Shown here: piece after piece, positions 60,163 through 64,000 of the stretch
Numbering within the stretch: the first letter of the stretch is position 1
Layout of the letters: every line of letters starts with the position of its first letter
Assembly (NCBI GenBank): GCA_020746875.1
Contig: JAGTJL010000005.1
Span: 868,001-932,000 of the forward strand
Direction: 5' to 3'
DNA: 64,000 bases
Source of the DNA: Rhexocercosporidium sp. MPI-PUGE-AT-0058
Lineage: Eukaryota > Ascomycota > Leotiomycetes > Helotiales
Notes under the pieces: generated by a model
Seen by the model: only the letters and a program-made list of their open reading frames with translations
Told to the model about the DNA's origin: nothing
The model's database searches: none
Translations under genes and position numbers: made by a program

Positions 60163-60625
60163 ATATCCTCTAATTGATCCTCCCGATTGTATTCCCCTTC
60201 CACTGCAAGTGAGCGACCGAGCGATACCATGTGAGCATGTAAAGTCATCATAAACGTGTTCAGGTTCAAGCTCAAAAACAACCATCTTCTTCCCCTCCCT
60301 AACTAGGGAGTGCATTTGGTTTGCTCAGGCTGCAGGTATTTTATCTAGGAAGCGGGTAAGCCTTGTCTTAAATGGGATCTCACGTGATCTCGTGTTATAT
60401 CTACACATGAGCGGAAGACTGAGTAAATGTCTCTTTTCTTGAGAAAAAAATCCTATGTATTTTTTGGTCTTTTTGGGGAGGGGTTCTTACTTACCCGCTT
60501 CAGCGAGTTTTGTTCGCTTCGGGTGTCTATCAAATGAGGAGGGACAGCCATCGATACTACTAGAGAGGTAAGGGGTTAAACCTGCTTTCCGAGGCATAAT
60601 CCCTTTGAAGATTCGGTTTGTGTGT

Positions 60626-60667
60626 GAGAGAGAGAGAGGGAGAGAGGGAGAGAGAGAGAGAGAGAGA
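60626..60667 (+). repeat. GA dinucleotide repeat
   Basis: About 42 bases of GA repeats with two GGG interruptions, a homopurine tract in the gene-free interval. Confidence 0.9.
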
Positions 60668-61269
60668 CCCGAAGTAAACATCGCAAAGTTTCCCATCGGA
60701 CGAACAGGTCATACATCACGCTTTTGACAAGCGCTTCTGCCTTTACGAATAGTTCGCAATGGAATCGGTATCTCATCCCTTCAAGACGAAAAAAGGAGAA
60801 GGTAGTCTAGCGACTAGAGACAGAAACAGAGTCCAGGTTGGAGGTCTCCTTTGATCCAGCCACTCTCTGACTTTGACAAAAAGATGTTCAAATCCAGGAC
60901 CAAAAGTATGAATATCGGTTCCAAGGCTGTACTGTTTTGGGAGATCTGATACATGGATCGAAAAGGCAAGCACATTTCCAGTGGAATAGGTTCAGGGTGA
61001 ATGACGACGAAGCCTTTCGTGGGAAGCGAATATGGTGAGGCCATCCCATTAAAAACTACCTCCATCATTCTCCAAAACAACGCGAAGAAATACAAACGCC
61101 CGTATCGTAACGTTGTAGAGAAAGGAACACAAACGAAGCATATCCGTCTGCAAAAGTACCGCCAACACCTCACCTCACTAGACCACCCACCACCACCGAC
61201 GCCCCAAATTTCCTCCCATCAAACCCCATTAGTAAGCACAACACCCGCTTCCGCCTTCACCCCCGAGTC

Positions 61270-63225
61270 TTAACGCTTCTCTAATGCAGCTAAAGGATCG
61301 AAATACTCATACACCCTATCCACCTTTCCCTCACCCTTCACAGCCGGGGCCACGAAAGTAGACACGCCAGTCGTGCGGTCATAGGTTTGGTATGACGAAG
61401 CGAGACGTTTCCCTCCACCGCCTGGGAGATCGACGACGAATTGCGGCATGAGGAAGCCGGCGATGCTGCCGCGGAGATGGCATTCGAGATCGAGGATGGT
61501 TTGAAGAGGTGTGCGCAGGTCTTCGACGCCTTTTACCATGTCGCCGGCGTAAATGTAGTACTTTGTGAACGTTAGAGAGAGGATGAGGAGGATGGTGTGT
61601 GGTGGTGGTGCGGTGGGAAAAGTGGTGGAGAGATGGGATTGACTTACAGGCATGATGTTGTTATCACCCAACTCTCTTATCAGTTTCCCCATTGTCTCAG
61701 GAGTGTCGTTCACGCCCTTCAGCAAGACAGACTGATTTCGTACTACCACACTATTTTGAAACAGCTTTTGCGCTGCTTCTCTAGTGACCCAGGAGAACTC
61801 ATTTGGGTGGTTGAAGTGCGTATGTAGAGCCACATGTTTACCTCTCTGTCTCCCAATATTCGATAGTCGAATCAATTCATCAGTCCAACCATCATTCGGG
61901 TCGAGTGTTCTTGAAGGGGAGACGCAGAGACCTTTCGTGGCGACACGGAAACGACGGACGTGGTCGATGTCAAGAAGACGATCGCCGATCATGCGGAGGT
62001 GGTCGGGTGCGAGGGAATAGGAGTCACCGCCGGAGATGACGACGTCTTGAATTGTAGGCGTGTTAGCGATGTAGTCGATCATTGCATTCCAGCGAGCTCG
62101 TTTGGGCTTCAGGGATGCTTTGGCGATGGTCTCAGTATCGGCGCCGACGGCGTAGGAGCGTGTGCAATAGCGGCAATAGAGAGGGCAGTGGGAACTTGCT
62201 GTTTTGGATACATTAGCTTGAGTCTAGGATGAAGAGTCTGGATGAATTTACCCAAGAACAGACACTTATCGGTATATCGGTGGACAAGTCCCTCACAGGG
62301 ACTGTCTTCCTGCTCATGCAGAGAATCTAGAGTCAATTTTGGATGGTCGGGTTGGAAGGTTGATCTCTTGGGAATGAACTGCCTGCTCAGGGGGTCATTC
62401 AGAGCATTGCTCCACTAGATGCAAGCAGTCAGCATCTGGGGCAACAACTCAAGAGCGAATTGGGAATTGTCCATGACGTACGTCAATGCTAGCTAGGATA
62501 TGCGGTGTCAAGCGAATTGACATTGGAGCCATAGCAATACCATCCATGACATCTGTGATGAAGTTCTTGCGGGTTATACTGGGCTCGTTCTGGTCTGTAG
62601 CCGGGATTTTCTCTGGTAGCATCTCCTTCAGGAAATCGTATAGCTTCATCTTTCCTTGAATATCCTTGGCTGTCTAGTTCTCATGTTAGTATATTGTCTG
62701 GCTTAGCATGGAATCTCTACTTACATTCCATCTATATGATAAAAATTGCTCCTCGGGGACATCTTTCCAGCGGCCAACTATTTGCCAGTACGGAGTACGG
62801 TCAAATTTCGAGCCTATGCGATAAGCCGGAGTAGCCACTGCCTCAACCTCGGCCGTGTAATCAAGCTCGGGGGTTGGTTGAACCTCAGCTGCTATTTCTC
62901 TATTGGAGACCTGACTTAGGTTCTTAGTTTCCTTACTTGGGACGATGATTGGTGGGGCCGGATATGTGGAGGGCATCGGACTGTAAACATCTGTCTGGGT
63001 CTGTGGTAACGCTGGGGTGCCTCCCATACCGTTATATATGATATCCTCATGGACTGGAGCATGAGCCAGACCAGCGTGGCTGCGATGATTGGTAGCGGAC
63101 TTGAAAGATCTTGCTTGGACGGCCGATATAGTTGGAGAGAGCCGGGGTATACTCCAGCATCGTCCCAATTGGGAACGTCCTCCAAAGGCCATACTCATAA
63201 GTGATCTCAGTTTCATTGAAGTCAT
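61270..63225 (-). CDS. Lysine 2,3-aminomutase-family radical SAM enzyme, probably mitochondrial
   Basis: The KamA family uses a [4Fe-4S] cluster, S-adenosylmethionine and PLP to shift an amino group (L-lysine to beta-lysine in bacteria). Five exons (63225-62725, 62673-62482, 62414-62252, 62198-61648, 61560-61270) give 565 residues. Junctions restore SYRWN-TAKDIQGK, ILASID-WSNALNDP, KCLFL-ASSHCPLYC and NNIMP-YYIYAGDM. The first 45 residues are Arg/Ser-rich without acids (MAFGGRSQLGRCWSIPR), a likely mitochondrial presequence. The cluster motif is CPLYCRYC (C290, C294, C297). Further landmarks are VISGGDSY, LHTHFNHPNE, NQSVLLKGVND and the PLP-lysine motif FVVDLPGGGGKR. The substrate in fungi is not established. 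The last intron (61647-61561) is 87 bases and has no stop, so its retention would insert 29 residues. Confidence 0.92.
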
Positions 63226-64000
63226 TGCTATTCCACTTAAGACCTCGAGCTTGAAGGAAGATCTTGTTGTGTGTCAAGTCAAGACACAGTCGATATTGAT
63301 ATGAGACCGCAGAGGTGGGACGTATTTGCGTAGTTAGATTTCGTAATCAAAGAGAATTGGAAGGCGAGGGCTGCTTATTGATCAGTCTTGTGTGAATTGG
63401 CCTTCACGGTGCAGTATTGGTCTAAGAAGCCCTCCCATATGTCCTATAGTACAGAAGCTGGTTGGAAACATGCGTCTTGGGGGTACACTATCAACCTGGA
63501 GAATAACTTACGAAGCTGACAGAAAAGTGCCGCAAGTTGGCAGAAAGCGATCGAGAATTGAGAAGGAGTAAGGATGTGCCTTGTGGGTTGAAACGGCTGG
63601 TCTAATGAAAATTGTTGGAAAGCCGTTTAATCGTTGATGATCACACTCCAATTGGGCTGTGACGTGCAGGTGAAGTGGGAAAAACGTCACCTCGGGATGT
63701 TGTGCGATTCGTAGTCCCGTAACTTGTTTGTGTTGATGGACCCAATCGGAAACCTCCAGCTGTTCCAGTAACCTGGTTTGCTTGCGGGGAGGCGAGATCT
63801 GTTTCTTAACGGACCTATCTCCGTGATGTTGGAACAGCAACGCAAAAACAATTGGTTCCAACTGCTAAGCGAGGTTGGTTGGGCAGCGTTGCGATACCAC
63901 AAACTGAAATGCAGTCAAGAGGTATGCTGTACGACCTGAGGCTGGTTATTGACAAATAGGTTCAACATCTGAGGCTAGAGGCTTCTGATTGGTAGCGTTG
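63226..64000. other. Right end, promoter region of the aminomutase gene
   Basis: About 775 bp upstream of the aminomutase start. It contains short frames only, with no recognised domain. A neighbouring gene may begin beyond the window. Confidence 0.55.

Larger units (their letters stand above)
55463..61269. other. Gene-free interval of about 5.8 kb
   Basis: This is the longest stretch without a recognisable gene. It contains several microsatellites, pyrimidine-rich tracts and one 374-codon plus-strand open frame listed separately. It carries the promoter of the conserved gene on the left and the 3' end of the aminomutase gene on the right. A long regulatory region, long non-coding transcripts or an unrecognised orphan gene are all possible. 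Confidence 0.5.

Overview
The window looks like nuclear DNA of a filamentous ascomycete (Pezizomycotina; Leotiomycetes is my guess from overall gene style, not proven). Genes lie on both strands with no operons. Most have short introns of about 50-90 bp with GTAAGT-type donors, CTAAC/CTAAT branch sites and AG acceptors. Typical fungal families are present: a DUF4360 secreted protein, a KDM4-type demethylase, a GMC oxidase, VPS10, a GPI-anchored mucin and an Amidoligase_2 protein. I saw no rRNA, convincing tRNA, CRISPR array or transposon.

Layout. From 1 to 12.6 kb there is a secreted DUF4360 protein (-), a long gene-poor stretch, and a JmjN/JmjC/ePHD histone demethylase (+). From 14 to 21 kb are an alcohol-oxidase-like GMC enzyme (+) and a large methyltransferase-domain protein (+). 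From 21 to 31 kb are an amidoligase-fold gene with an internal stop (-), a thioredoxin-fold protein with an acidic tail (-), a degenerate coding relic (+), a coiled-coil protein (+) and a GPI-anchored Ser/Thr-rich protein (-). From 33.9 to 36.6 kb are an alpha carbonic anhydrase (+) and a cytidine deaminase (-).

From 36.9 to 46.6 kb there is a compact metabolic group: an atypical short-chain dehydrogenase, a Dal5-like MFS transporter, a kynurenine-formamidase-like hydrolase, a cupin and an FAD monooxygenase. The transporter, hydrolase and cupin carry premature stops, and the transporter also has frameshifts, so this looks like a catabolic or secondary-metabolite cluster in decay. From 47 to 55.5 kb are the VPS10 sorting receptor (-) and a conserved fungal protein of unknown function with an intron of about 1 kb (-). 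About 5.8 kb without a recognisable gene follows, then a mitochondrial-looking lysine 2,3-aminomutase-family radical SAM enzyme (-) up to the right edge.

Most genes are unrelated housekeeping or secreted functions. The only stretch where neighbours plausibly worked together is the 36.9-46.6 kb group. All seven premature stops I could place in recognisable gene families are TAG or TAA, never TGA. That fits CpA-to-TpA mutation of the kind made by RIP, but I infer this from one sequence without any alignment.
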